NCBI GenBank assembly: GCA_015847255.1
Contig: JADLZK010009200.1
Span: 85,085-149,084 of the forward strand
Direction: 5' to 3'
DNA from: Hyparrhenia diplandra
Taxonomy: Eukaryota > Streptophyta > Magnoliopsida > Poales > Poaceae
DNA: 64,000 bases
A program made the translations under genes and the position numbers. The notes below the pieces were generated by a model. That model searched no databases and had not been told where the DNA came from. It saw only the letters and a program-made list of their open reading frames with translations. Positions 11,401 through 22,107 of this stretch are shown in pieces. The number at the start of each line of letters is the position of its first letter. Position 1 is the first letter of the stretch.

Positions 11401-14214
11401 GTTCCGGCCCACTAAACTACTTCTTTCAGCATTGATTTCGGGTATACCCAACCTGTATATATATATATATTATTATCTAATTTTGCTAGGGTTAATCTCA
11501 AAAAAATCTAATTTTGCTAGGGCTAATGGTAAAATGTCTTTGCCCTGCTACTGTTTAAGAAACTTTTCCAGAACCTTGTCAAGCTAGAAGTTGAAATGAG
11601 CAGGCCTTTAGATTAGCTTTGCTTGCCTCAGAGTTCTGGGTTGGCTAAAAGGATTTTCCTTGTTGAGACAAGCTAACCAAATCGGCTCGCCTGAGCTGGC
11701 AAGGTTTGGGTTACCTAGTGATGAGCCATGGCTCCTCAAATTATTCAGCTTGGTGCATTTTTATATGATGCAAAGAAAAGCAAGATGAAGGAAGGATTCA
11801 TATCTAATAGACACCTTTAGCGACCAAACTTATTTTCAAAAGAATTAATTTGTACAAGAAAGATGATAAGAAGCCAAAGAAATAAATGTATAATGGTTCT
11901 ATGCATATCAACGTCACATGATCTTTAGAGGTGAGTATTACAAGGAGGCGTTGCATGCAAGTGCCAACATCCAATCGCTGCATGCAACTGCTACGTGACG
12001 CATGTTTGGTTCAGCATGTGTGCGTGCGTGCACTTATATTGGCTACCCGGCCATGTAATAGGCAGATCAGATTTTATTGAGAGTTCTATTTCGTCGAGGG
12101 TTTCCTCGATGAACAGCGAAGGTTGTCTCCTCTCATCTATCCAGCCGATCCGATGGATTGAGAATTGAGTGCAATCAAGTTTGATCTTGGGTGTACTTGT
12201 TGGTTTTTGTGCTGGAATCCCCTTCTTTTGATTGCGGTCATCAAAAGGCTGTGGGCAGAAGAATTATCCTAGGGTTTGGTTTGCAACCATTGTAAGCTGA
12301 CCCCCTTTATTTATCTATCGCTGCTACTATTTAAGTTAGATAATCAATTGGATTATTTGGTCTTTGAGTAATAATTATGCTACTAGCCCGATTATTTATT
12401 TGAGAGATCAAATTATTTTTAATCCAACCGAATTACTACTGCTATATTGTTAGTGTTGTTGGATAGCTTCATGCATGGTGCTGTGATTGGTCAATAGAAT
12501 ACTTTGATCTAAATATTGTATGAAGAGTTGCTATTTGTATTTCGTCGAAAGAAATTAATCTGAATATTAAATTAGTGGATCAAAATTCAGATTAGTATTT
12601 ATTTCATTTTGAGACTGCTGCTGCATCGTGAAAGATTGGGGCAAATATTTGAGCAGCATCGACTTGTCCTTATCACCTAGTTAGGCTCACCACACCAGCA
12701 AGTTTGAAACGAAGCGATTGCCATTTTTCTTTGACACACTAGGGTTGTGGTCATGGCCAATTTATAGTTGCATAAAAAACAAAAGTTCAGCACGTTCTCA
12801 TACCACACCTTGAACCCAGTACTAGTCATGGTAAATTGACCTTTGACGTTCAAATTGTATCGTCCACCTTACAACGTAAACATCAAACAAACCTTTAAGA
12901 AATCATCCATCGCTCTAACCACTTTGATCAATGATGAGTGCCTTGTTGATTTTGTGCTAAACATGAAACCTTTCATCACAAGGTCCCCAGGAGCATCATG
13001 AAACTACCCGAAGAAATATATCTTGATTATGACTATCAGAGCCACCTATAGAAAACCACGTTTAGGGCATCACCTATGGCGCCAAGATCCTCCATGGGTG
13101 ATGGACTTTAATAGCCTTTTCAAATTTGAACTCTATAACAAAATGATTAGAGCCACCGCGAAAGGTCATTTTTAGGTGCATGGTGCCTTCATTGTAACCT
13201 CTAGACCCCAAAGCCTTGCTTGTCTTCATGAATAGGATTTCACGTTATAGGGTTTCCCCAAATAGAAACATATTATTGCTAGCCACTTCCTTATTGAGCT
13301 CTACCCACCAACGCCCGATGGAACTCATCTTCATCTTCTACTTTGATATCCAACCCCATCAACTATTTCATTAATAAAGGCAGAAGGGGTTTTTGGAATT
13401 TTTGTTGCACCCATACTTCCATCATGTCACCACACCACCAAGTTTGAAAGTCGTCAAATTTTGAGATTGGGTTGTAGCTTGTAGGCAATGTAATGGATGA
13501 GATAATATTATAGTTTAGGACTCCCTCAATGCTCCAAATAGTTTTGGAAACCTTCGGGCTATTCGCTTGAACTTTTTAAAAACTTATTAGGTCATGGTAC
13601 AATGTTTTTTTTTTTACAATAAAAACAACATTAGCCGATTTATCCACCAACCGAACAAGCAAGCCCCTTAGTACAAAAACCTTCCATCATTCATGAAAGC
13701 AAACAGAGAGTCTCTCGTTCCATATGAAACCAATGAAGACGGTCCCCACCAAAGCCCTATTCGGCCCCATGGTAGTGCAATGGAGGTAGCGATGTCGACC
13801 GAGAGAGACCCCAAGAATAGGGAAACCCGCGGTTACAACGTTTTTTCCATAGTAAGGATTGAAAAAAAATATTCTCAAACCCTAGAAAGGAGCATGTCGC
13901 CGCGCCATAGAGCCACCGGGTTTGCTCGAAACCGCGCCCTACCCGTCGGAGGAGAAATGGTGTTTGGAGCAGTTTTACTTCATCTCTAACATTCGTGGAT
14001 CTAAGATAGTATAAACGAGAAGATTTGACTGTTCAGTTCGAACTTGGATAATGTTGTAGTTCCCGTTAAGACAGTTAGTATAAAAGTGTCCGATGCAACT
14101 AATTTGCCATAAACAACTTTGATATGAAAATTATGACCGTGAGTAATAAAGAAGAAGGGGTTTTTAGGAATTTTGTAAAGAAACGAATCATACATACACT
14201 TCTTCTTTATTAGT
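11401..14214. other. Intergenic repeat-like sequence, no gene seen
   Basis: Nothing codes convincingly over 2.8 kb. The stretch 12060-12310 has the feel of the end of an LTR and leader (T-rich, short phrases, ending near a 'ccattgtaagctgac' sequence), but I found no primer-binding site or paired LTR. The region 12700-13990 looks like old, stop-ridden repeat sequence. One strong direct-repeat scar lies at 11476-11527 (listed separately). Confidence 0.4.
11476..11527. repeat. 21-bp direct repeat flanking CTCAAAAAAA
   Basis: The sequence from 11476 to 11496 (starting TCTAATTTTGCTAGGG) recurs at 11507-11527 with one mismatch in 21. Only CTCAAAAAAA (11497-11506) lies between. A body-less insert with an A tail and long flanking duplications is what a severely 5'-truncated LINE or SINE insertion would leave. 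Confidence 0.7.
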
Positions 14215-14372
14215 CTTTGAGCACGAATTAATTTCTGAGCACCTTATTTTGTTGTATACAGTTCTGAGCACGGATTAATTTCTTTATAGTTTCTGAGCAC
14301 GAAGAAATCTGGTGACGGATAAACAGCAGTTCTTTTTTTCTTTATACAAATCACTAACTGTATACAACAAAA
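14215..14372. repeat. Inverted repeat with internal direct repeats
   Basis: A perfect 17-bp inverted pair lies at 14247-14263 (TTTTGTTGTATACAGTT) and 14356-14372, with a 92-bp loop. Within and just before the loop the phrase 'TCTGAGCACG(A/G)(A)' recurs three times (about 14215-14301), twice followed by ATTAATT. It could be a small foldback element or a hairpin near the 3' end of the gene at 14550-15098. The arms are seen directly; any function is a guess. Confidence 0.6.
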
Positions 14373-14549
14373 ACACCAACCCCAGTAAATTAAATCACAA
14401 CTCACAGACACAACAGCGGAAGGAACAGGAAGAAGAAGAAGAAAATAAACTGTTCTTCAAAATGGACAAAGCCCATTTAGCACGCCGAAGGAAAAAACGA
14501 GTCGTACACAGACACTCGTCCACTTGACTGCCTAGTGCCTAGTACCCTG

Positions 14550-15098
14550 CTAGCGTGAATTCTCATCGCTGCCCTCGGCCTCGGCCGCCGCTTCCTCCTC
14601 GCCGCCGCCGTCAACCGTCCTGTGATCCCCGTCCTCTTCCGTCGCCGAAGAATCCACGCGACGTCGAGAGGCCTTCATCAGGTGGAAGGCGACGAGCTCG
14701 GCGGCCGCGGCGGCGACGGTTGTGGCGCTGGGGTTGAAGGACCCGAACTTGGGCGTGGTCTGCGCGCTGGAGAAGCTCCGCTGATGGAACGAGAAGGACG
14801 TCTCCTCTACTACTCCGTCGCAGGCGCCGCCCACGGACTCGTCCGCCCTGCTCGCCGCGGCCGCCGCAGCAGCAGCCGCGGCCGCGACCTCCGACGCGCG
14901 GGGCACGCTGTCGAGCGCCGCGATGCGGGCGCGGGCGCGCCGCCGCTTCGGCTCCGGCCGCTCCACTTCCTCCCGCTCCTTGTCGTCCCGGTCCGCCGCC
15001 GGCGCGCGCTTCCCAGGCGTTGCGGGAGTCTCCGCCTCCCCGGCCCGCGACGACGGCGGAGGAGGAGGAGAAGGCGGCTCCGCTGCCTCCGCGGCCAT
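14550..15098 (-). CDS. Uncharacterised Ala/Glu-rich protein with basic cluster
   Basis: Single-exon frame of 182 residues. I chose the ATG at 15098 (MAAEAAEPP) rather than the one at 15119 because it sits in the good monocot context AAATGGC. Visible segments: a Pro-rich N-terminus, an acidic/basic patch ending in PEPKRRRARARI that could act as a nuclear localisation signal (about residues 50-65), a run of about eleven Ala, a moderately conserved-looking stretch (SFSFHQRSFSSAQTTPKFGS), another Ala run, and an acidic C-terminus. I do not recognise a family or catalytic motif. The frame is undisturbed, unlike several neighbours. The opposite strand is also open because of the GC richness, so the coding call relies on start context and sensible composition. 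Confidence 0.6.
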   Translation of the reverse strand: MAAEAAEPPSPPPPPSSRAGEAETPATPGKRAPAADRDDKEREEVERPEPKRRRARARIAALDSVPRASEVAAAAAAAAAAASRADESVGGACDGVVEETSFSFHQRSFSSAQTTPKFGSFNPSATTVAAAAAELVAFHLMKASRRRVDSSATEEDGDHRTVDGGGEEEAAAEAEGSDENSR

Positions 15099-16700
15099 TT
15101 CCGAGCGCACCCACCCCACGACCAGCTCTGGATCGCGGGTTTCCGGCCGCCTGTTGGACGGACGGCGTGACGAGCGAGAAGGGTGGAGGAATCGGGGACG
15201 GGGATTCCGATCTGCGCGCCTCGGCGTCGCTCCCTCGCTTGGCTTGCGTGGGTGGCCGAGTGGGTGGGGGCCGGTCAGATGGGCGACACGCTCACATGGC
15301 CTCTCGATCGGGCCAAGAGCCGGCTGGCGTCATGCGCACAACTGCAGAAGCGAGCACGAGCACGTCCGCCCGCGGCCCTGACGCGGCGTGCGCCGCCCAC
15401 CGCAGCCAGCCCTGCGTGCGTGCGGGCGCGCGCCGTCCCAAATCGCACGGGCTGGCTCGCTGAGAAGGACGCGCAGGCGCAGCGCAGCGAGACGGCAGCT
15501 TCTGCAAGTCGGCTGGCGGCTGGTGAAGTGACTGTATCTGACACGTTTCACGGGGCAAAATTGGCGGATGTGACATGCGCGCCACATCGCACACTATAAA
15601 GACGTTCGTTTGTTAGTGGTAAAATATTATCCTGTACGACGTGAATCCAGCCAAAAGAATCGCCTGAGAATGCAATCTAAACCGCGAATTAGTTTTTTAT
15701 TTCTAGTTTTTATTTTACGGAGTGGCGTTTTGTGCAAGATGAATGTTTTCGATGTGATAGGATATGATAGAAATGCAGGGAAATTTTGGAGAGAAACAGC
15801 CTCTAAACACACCCGTGGCTTTCGACACGAGTTGTGTTGGCGTCTGTGCCAAGGACCCAAAAATCTGGAGGAGATTTGGCTTCCACTGCTTTTGCTAGCA
15901 GTGCTCCCGTTGACGGCACGACGATGAAACAGGGACGTGATGTAGGTAGGCACGGCACACAAGGTTGGCGGCCGAACATGTTTGATTTCCCCTCCAGACT
16001 GAAGCACAGTATAGGCCGGTTACCAATTCAGGTGTTCAAAGGTGACGAAGGCCCGGAGAAAGAAAGGTTGAACTGGAATTTCGCATGGGTCCAACAAAAC
16101 AAAGGTTTCATTCTGTGATGGATACTGGGCGAGACGGGCCAGTTGTTTCCTTTTTCGGCAAGGCCAGGCTTGGTTTGGGCTAGAATTGATTTGGGCCGAA
16201 CCGGTCATCCTAGCAATGGGTAGTAGTGGCTGCCGTCGTCTATGGTTTTTGCTAACCTCGTCTACATCTAAAGTACACTTAAAAAAAAAAAAAAAAAAAA
16301 AAGAGTAGGAGTACACCTACGGTGTATATCAGCCGGTGATAGCAACGACGCATCGCCTGACATACGTCCTGCTGCCGCCTCTACCTTTGGGCTCCTTGGA
16401 ATCCCCTGCATCTCACCTTTACCACGAGCACCGGACAAACTCCGATCCTAGTACCATCCTCGAAAGTTGTCGCGACACCAAGCATCTCCCGATTGCAAAA
16501 TTCTCGTTGCCAAGTCCACCAGATAAACCTCTGAAAAGTCTCAAATCACAAAACGGCGAACGGAGACATCACCTGAAAATAGCAGAAAAGATCGATGAGC
16601 CAGTGCGCTAACCGTCTACGTGTGCGGCGCCGATCGCTTCACGTTTCGAGCTGCCGGGCCATCGAGCCCCACAAAATCCTCGCCATCACCGGCCGGCGCG
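15099..16700. other. GC-rich then AT-rich divergent intergenic region
   Basis: This separates the minus-strand gene ending its 5' side at 15098 from the F-box gene on the plus strand. The left half is very GC-rich, with many overlapping open frames on both strands and none with recognisable content. A poly(A) tract of about 22 at 16281-16302 is flanked by AGTACAC on both sides (16272 and 16310), another possible tail insertion. No gene is supported. Confidence 0.45.
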
Positions 16701-16712
16701 ACGCGTGTCCTC
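16701..16712 (+). promoter_or_regulatory. CE3 coupling element (ACGCGTGTCCTC)
   Basis: Exact match to the coupling element CE3 described in the ABA-responsive complex of the barley HVA1 promoter, which acts with an ABRE. A second CE3-like core, ACGCGTGTC, lies at 17016-17024. Both are upstream of the F-box gene, within 1 kb of its TATA box. The sequence match is direct; ABA control is inferred. Confidence 0.55.
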
Positions 16713-16775
16713 GGCCAATCGTGGAACGGCACGTACCCCACAGATATTTTCGACCTCCGGGCCTCGCCGGCGGCA

Positions 16776-16987
16776 CACGTGTCGACCTACCGGCGCGCCC
16801 TGACGCGGCGGGCGTGTCCCGGTCCCGGTCCCGGCCCCGGCCACCCCGCGGGAAGCAGAAGCGCCCACCGAAACAACCCGAAGCCGATCCCAATGATGAT
16901 GACGACGCCGGTGATAAACTGGGGACCCGGACGCGAGCGCCGTGTCGCCGGACACGTGTCCTCCACGGAGGGCCGCCAAGGCACGTG
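16776..16987 (+). promoter_or_regulatory. Cluster of three ABRE/G-box motifs
   Basis: CACGTG cores occur at 16776-16781 (in ACACGTGTC), 16953-16958 (in the palindrome GACACGTGTC) and 16982-16987 (in GCACGTGGC). Together with the CE3 motifs they form a textbook ABA-responsive arrangement about 600-820 bp upstream of the TATA box at 17593. G-boxes also bind light-response bHLH and bZIP factors, which fits an EID1-like gene. Clustering is seen directly; regulation is inferred. Confidence 0.6.
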
Positions 16988-17592
16988 GCGCGCGGGCAGC
17001 GCGGCGGGTGCCGGGACGCGTGTCGGGTGCGCTACCGTCGCGTGCGACGGCACCTCCGGTTTGCCGTGGCGTGCGGGACCGCTCAACTCGTCCGGCGACC
17101 GGTGTGCCGACGACGGCGACGAGGCGACGGTGAACGTGAACCATGGATAGGGGCACGGTCAGCCAGGGTGTTGTGTTTTGCCATGTCCTGTGCCGTGCAT
17201 CGCTGCGTCCGTTGGCAAACGTTGAAACTCAGGCACGGTTCACCGTTCACGTCGTGTACTCGCTGCGCCGACCAGGCTAGGACACACAGTAGTACGAGTA
17301 GGTTGGTTCAGGATGGCGACGTCGCGAGACTGTTCCAGAACCACAAGTTCGGTTTCCGCTTGCGTTTCGTCGCGTTCAGGGAACAGCACGGGCAGCAGCA
17401 GCCGGCCAACGCCCACCGTCAGCACTCACTCCCGATTAGCAGAGATATTTGCGGCGAGACGCGCACTTAGTTTTGCTAACGCTCGATGCCTGGGAGAGAT
17501 TGGTCCACTTGTCGCGCGCCGGTGACGGCACGTCGACACGACGGGAATCGGGTCCGTGTCCGCGCACCAGACCGCCGGCAACGACACGGGCG

Positions 17593-17599
17593 TATATAA
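17593..17599 (+). promoter_or_regulatory. TATA box of the F-box gene
   Basis: TATATAA in a GC-rich setting, 165 bp before the first ATG. Initiation about 30 bp downstream would give a 5' leader of about 140 bases, ordinary for a plant gene. Confidence 0.65.
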
Positions 17600-17763
17600 C
17601 CGGCTCCGCCCTGTGAAAATTGCGGCACGCTATTATTGGCCACCGACCGAACGAAAGCCAGTCAGGCGAGTGAGCGTCTCCTCATCACGAGTCACACTAG
17701 TTGCTAGTCGGTCGCGGGCTCGCACGCGGTGCGTGACGGCGTGAGGTTGATGGGCGGCGAGGG

Positions 17764-18645
17764 ATGAGGGAGAGAGCCCTGACCATGCGGCGGCTGAGCG
17801 GGACGTCGAACGGCGGCAGTGGCGGAGGGAGCTCTGGCGCCGGCGGCCATTGGGAAGGATGCGGCAATGCGGCGGCACGGGCCCGGGGCGTGAACGCGGG
17901 GATCATGGACGAGAAGGTGCTGCAGCTGGTGTTCCGGGCGCTCAACTGGGACCCGCAGTCGCTGTGCGTGGTGGCGCGGGTGAGCCGTCGCCTGCGCGCC
18001 GTCGCGGAGCGGGTGCTGTGGCGGGAGCTCTGCGTCTCGCGGGCGCCGCGGATGGTGGCGGCGCTGACGGGCGGGGCCGCGTCGTCCTCGGCCGGGCGCA
18101 TCGGCGGCGGGTGGCCGGCGCTGGCGAAGCTCCTGCTCTTCTGCTGCGGCGCTGCGGGGCCGCCGTGCCGGGCCACTTCGCCCCGGTGTCCCGCTTCTCC
18201 AAGACCTCCGGCCGCAGCTTCCTGTCCCGGCGGTGCGCGGGGGACCTGCTGTACGTGTCGGACCCCTGCGAGCACGCCGTCCCGGCGGCGGCGCCGACGA
18301 CGTCGGCGCGTACCGCGGCGTGTTCCGCGGGTTCATGCGGTCCCGGACGCGGGCGTGGCTCGTGGGCCACCGCGCCGCGCTCGAGACCCGCGTGCGCTGC
18401 CCCTACTGCGGCGCCCGCGTCTGGAGCATGACCGCCGCGGGGCTCGCCCCGCGCAGCGCGTCAGGAGGAGGCTCGGCGCCAACGAGGACCGGCTCGAGTA
18501 CTTCGTTTGCGTCAGTGGACACCTCCACGGCAGCTGCTGGCTCGCGCGCCTCTCCGACAGTGAGGGCGGCGGCGGAGGACACGACGGCTCCGACGCCGAT
18601 GACGCGTCCGCCGGCGCCAGCGACGAGGACGACGTCGACCTGTGA
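17764..18645 (+). CDS. EDL3: EID1-like F-box protein (EDL3 type), three frame breaks
   Basis: Intronless F-box protein, the substrate-recognition subunit of an SCF ubiquitin ligase. The family includes Arabidopsis EID1 (phytochrome A signalling) and EDL3, a positive regulator of ABA responses. The F-box follows a Gly/Ser-rich start (MDEKVLQLVFRALNW through VLWRELCVSRAPRM). Further family blocks are GGWPALAKLLLFCC, RFSKTSGRSFLSRRC, GDLLYVSDPCEH, RVRCPYCGARVWSM (Cys pair) and RLGANEDRLEYFVCVSGH. These blocks lie in three different frames: single bases appear lost near 18156-18160, 18281-18283 and 18461-18463. Three losses restore the frame, so an uninterrupted 293-residue frame exists whose middle (about 18160-18470) is mostly nonsense; gene finders would accept it. 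Starts at 17764 or 17785 are both possible. The C-terminus is acidic and Gly-rich. Confidence 0.85.
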   Translation: MRERALTMRRLSGTSNGGSGGGSSGAGGHWEGCGNAAARARGVNAGIMDEKVLQLVFRALNWDPQSLCVVARVSRRLRAVAERVLWRELCVSRAPRMVAALTGGAASSSAGRIGGGWPALAKLLLFCCGAAGPPCRATSPRCPASPRPPAAASCPGGARGTCCTCRTPASTPSRRRRRRRRRVPRRVPRVHAVPDAGVARGPPRRARDPRALPLLRRPRLEHDRRGARPAQRVRRRLGANEDRLEYFVCVSGHLHGSCWLARLSDSEGGGGGHDGSDADDASAGASDEDDVDL

Positions 18646-18900
18646 CGCCGATCGACGGGAGGGACGTGTGTACAGAGAGTTTTTGTTAGCGTCAGCTGAG
18701 CAATTTTCCACCGTGTCTTTGATTCATCTTTGTAAATATATGCAGTGGTTCTGGTGTTCTGCACTTGCGCTCTTGGCTATTGCATTTCGCAGCAGTTTGC
18801 CTGGTCCGTATTAGACACGCGAATCGCGAATCGCGAGCCAGCCATGCGTTGCAGGCATCCCACAGCGTGCGCTCGCCACCGTGGTCTGCTCGGTGTTTCA

Positions 18901-20008
18901 CATCTTTAAGCGGACAGTGCGCAGTGGACTTACCTTGGTTTGTACTAATAATTCCGATAAATTATGCTTTACTCTGCAAAAGCTGGGATAAACATAAACA
19001 ATGCCTGCTCGTGAAGCTCGGACTGATCTGTAAGTAGCTGGTAGTTTCGACCCAAATGTCCGCAGAAAGGAAGGCGCAATCTGTAATGTTTTTGAATCCA
19101 GCAGACCTCGGAACAATCACATTTATCAGCAGCAACCTGACGGAAACAACAAAATGGCACGGAAGGTATGACTACACACCTTTGGGTGAGTGTCCTGGAC
19201 CAAGCATCGGCCAATGATGAAAGTCCACAGCCAGCAAATTGAATGCCTGGAATGGACACTGAAGCTTCAGGCATGAAACGTGAAAGTCAACCGATAGAAA
19301 AGTGATACCACACAGATTTATTTGTTTTGGTACAAATTCAACTATCAAACATGTAGCCCTGCCAGGCATGAAATGTGTAAAAATTTTATGCCTGAAATCG
19401 GATTACATTTGATGGCGTCATCTAGTGCTTGAATATAGATACTTAAACTGATTCAGGCACCGACACCAAAACTAACACACACATGTTCAGGTTTTAGGAG
19501 ATAAAGGGCACATAAAATCTGCCAAATCCAATTAGGATTACTACAAAAATGAGCATTTAAAGTATAAATTTGATTGCACTGACATAGATCTCGGTTGACA
19601 GTGGCATGCTCTTTTCTTTACCACTGCAGAACCGGAAAAAAAAAACATAAAGCATGGTAACCCCTTTTTTATCTAAATAAACTGCATAACTAGAAACCAA
19701 AACTTCTGTAGTAGATTGTGAAACCGAACCCATTTCCTCAGTATTGTCAATTGTACTGTATGTCTGAAGAGACGCTGAAACAAAACTTCAGACAGATGTG
19801 GTGCTAAAACAAAACCCAAACAGATTCATAATTTAGGACAGAATAAACAGGTTGCACTGCCGAACAAACAATATTCAATTATTACGAACAGATTCAGTAA
19901 TCTAAACCTGTCAGAACAGGAACCGAGAATACCAACAATCTGTGCAATTGCAGCAAGAATTGAGAATCAACTATCTGTGCAATTACAATAGGAAATTAGG
20001 AATGCAAC
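18901..20008. other. Intergenic, no gene seen
   Basis: AT-rich sequence with small open frames only. No family resemblance was recognised on either strand. It separates the F-box 3' region from its partial copy at 20089-20341. Confidence 0.4.
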
Positions 20009-20040
20009 TGCAATCTGCAATCTGCAATCTGCATTCTGCA
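20009..20040. repeat. Short tandem repeat (TGCAATC-type)
   Basis: Four to five imperfect copies of a 7-bp unit reading 'tgcaatc' in succession, ending in a variant 'tgcattc'. A simple slippage repeat. Confidence 0.75.
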
Positions 20041-20088
20041 ACAACGAAGTCCTTCAGGAATAGAACCGACAACTCTTTATTCGATGGG

Positions 20089-20341
20089 AGGGGCGTGTGC
20101 AGAGAGTTTTAGTTAGCGTCAGCTTAAGCTTAGCATTTCTCCACCTTGTTGTCTTTGATTCATCTTGCAAATGCGGTGGTTCGGCCGTTCTGCATTTGCA
20201 TTGCACACAGGTTGGTTTGGTTGCTGCCGTCGTCGGATCAGACACGCGAGTCCCGACGCCAGCCTTTGCCCTTGCAGCCCACGCCCACCGCGTGCTTTCG
20301 AGCCCTCGCCACCGTGGTCTGCTCGGTCTCGGCGTTTCACA
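20089..20341 (+). repeat. Partial duplicate of the F-box gene 3' end
   Basis: This matches 18657-18895 in order along the same strand. Shared phrases include 'AGAGAGTTTT.GTTAGCGTCAGC', 'TCTTTGATTCATCTT', 'AGACACGCGA', 'CGCCACCGTGGTCTGCTCGG' and 'GTTTCACAT'. The first copy is the 3' UTR and downstream flank of the EDL3-type gene. No F-box coding sequence accompanies the second copy. It is a segmental duplication limited to the tail, or the remnant of a lost tandem gene. Confidence 0.75.
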
Positions 20342-20356
20342 TGGGCCACTGTCTAA

Positions 20357-20530
20357 GGGGCCGTTCGGTTACTCAGGATCCAATCCTGGAGCTGATTGCT
20401 TCCAGCCCAGGAAGGAGTTGATCCATGCGTGTCACTCTATCCATGCCTGTAACCAATCCATGGCTGTAATCAATCCATGCCTCCACCATTAGCTGTTCGG
20501 TTAGGCAGGATTTGGAATGGAGAGCAAACA
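20357..20530. mobile_element. MITE fragment with GGGGCCGTTCGG end
   Basis: The left edge GGGGCCGTTCGGTTACTC is typical of grass MITE ends. The body repeats 'atccatg' phrases and a second 'CTGTTCGGTTAG' near 20490. I could not find a clean right terminus, so this may be truncated or nested. Confidence 0.4.
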
Positions 20531-20609
20531 AGGGAGGCAGCAGCAAGCATATGCACTCGTGTACACCACAAATTCAATATTCCCCAAGCTCTAGGAATGA
20601 TTACAGGTT

Positions 20610-20618
20610 TCTGTTCCT

Positions 20619-20655
<37 letters not shown>

Positions 20656-20671
20656 ACAAAATCTGTTCCTG
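20610..20671. repeat. Poly(T) of 35 flanked by a 10-bp direct repeat
   Basis: TCTGTTCCTG at 20610-20619 is followed by 35 T, then GACAAAA, then TCTGTTCCTG again at 20662-20671. Read on the minus strand this is a long poly(A) tail with only a few bases of body between target duplications. A similar but weaker case lies at 30439-30488 (GGTACGA flanking a poly(T) tract and GACAG). Confidence 0.65.
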
Positions 20672-21506
20672 TTTAACTGCCCGATAGAGCCTCTGCCACT
20701 GCATGTTGTGGCTGTTTTCTATAGATTAAAAGCAACACAATTTAATTGATTAAAATCAAAAGGATAATTAACAAAATTCCTGCCATACAGCAGCACAAGA
20801 GAAGAATCAATGGTGTGATCTCACGAGCAGAATACAGACTATTATTATTTATTATGAGCAACTGGTTCGAGTGCTTCAATCATGACAAACATTGTTCCCC
20901 TGATGACCTGCAGAAGATGTTTATAAGTGTAAGTACTACGTCATACCATCAGAATAAATTGACAAAAATATTTCCATACCAAATCTACTGCGGGGAGAGC
21001 ATTTGATATAGTAGAGATAGAAATATGACAGCACGGTTTGCATTCAGTTTGACTGACCAAGAAAGCTTATTGCCTAACCACCTTTCTGGACAATGTAACA
21101 TTCGGGTAACATGTAACATTCAAAAACCTGACATATAACATAGTTGAAAATTCAAAAACCTGACATATAGCATTCAGGTTAGATCCTTCTTGAGTAACTT
21201 GACATATAACCTGACATATTATTATATATAATGGCATATAACCTGACCATTCAGAGAAACACCTAACTAGTGGAGCAGTGTTAATGACTGAAGTTCAGAA
21301 GTTTATGAGGCAACAATTATCACTGTCCACAGAAAAAAACCAGTTTTAGGCCACAATCATCACACTATGTAACTATGTTGCTACCAGGGAAAGAGTCATA
21401 AGTTGGAAGATACTGTGTTTACATTCTTAGAAGACATTGGTTAAAAAATACATTATTCCAGTTTCAGGCCAGCAGCGTCAGACAAGACATAAAACTGTGA
21501 TCCAAG
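20672..21506. other. AT-rich intergenic, no gene seen
   Basis: Contains repeated phrases 'acctgacatataacat' around 21120-21240. No coding evidence. Confidence 0.4.
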
Positions 21507-22107
21507 CCCTATTTTTCATATTGGACGACTAATCGCGATTAGTCGCCCTTATCATATCTCGCGCCTTCGATAAGGTCATTCGATCAGTTTTGAGCGATCG
21601 AAGCGATTAGTCGTCCGATTAGGACGATAAATCACGATTAGTCATCCGATAAGTTGTGCGGACGATAAGTTGGGCTGGTTTCGTAAGTCTCGGCCCAAGC
21701 TAAATTGCCGCCGAACTTGCCGCCATGGCTGAAGATAAGAAGAGGCAGGCAAGATCATCGGATCCTGGATGGAAGTATGGGTTTTGGCCGGACATAGGGA
21801 AGAAAGAGTTCATCCAATGTATTTTCTGCAAAAAGGTTGTTCCTGCAGGCATTAAAAGGTTTAAGCAACACCTTGTCGGGGGCTATAGCGATGCAAAGTG
21901 AAATGTAGCAAAGCACCCGATCTAGCGAATCACATATATTTACATCATATATATATAGTATATATAAGGTCGATAAGGTCATCAGGCATCAGGACGATAA
22001 ATTTGTCCGATAAGCCGATCAGACCGATTAATCGTCCGATAAGGACGACTAATCGTCCTTATCGGTGGTCTTACGACTAGGAACGATAATACGATATGAA
22101 AACAGGG
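21507..22107 (+). mobile_element. Complete 601-bp non-autonomous hAT element
   Basis: The ends are CCCTATTTTTCATATTGG (left) and, on the other strand, CCCTGTTTTCATATCG (right). GATCCAAG is duplicated directly outside both (21499-21506 and 22108-22115), the 8-bp target duplication expected for hAT. The subterminal regions carry many copies of 'CGATAAG' and 'CGATTAGTCG' in both orientations. Inside, from an ATG at 21725, lies the N-terminal piece of a hAT transposase with a BED-type zinc finger (WKYGFWPD, then CIFCKK, then FKQHLVGG). The frame stops at codon 59 with TGA where the family usually has another Cys. No catalytic region remains, so it would need transposase in trans. Confidence 0.85.

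Noticed and set aside
16595..17470. Long plus-strand open frame of 291 codons
   Set aside because: GC-rich promoter region with open frames in several phases on both strands. No domain, Arg/Pro-heavy composition, and it contains the ABRE/CE3 cluster.
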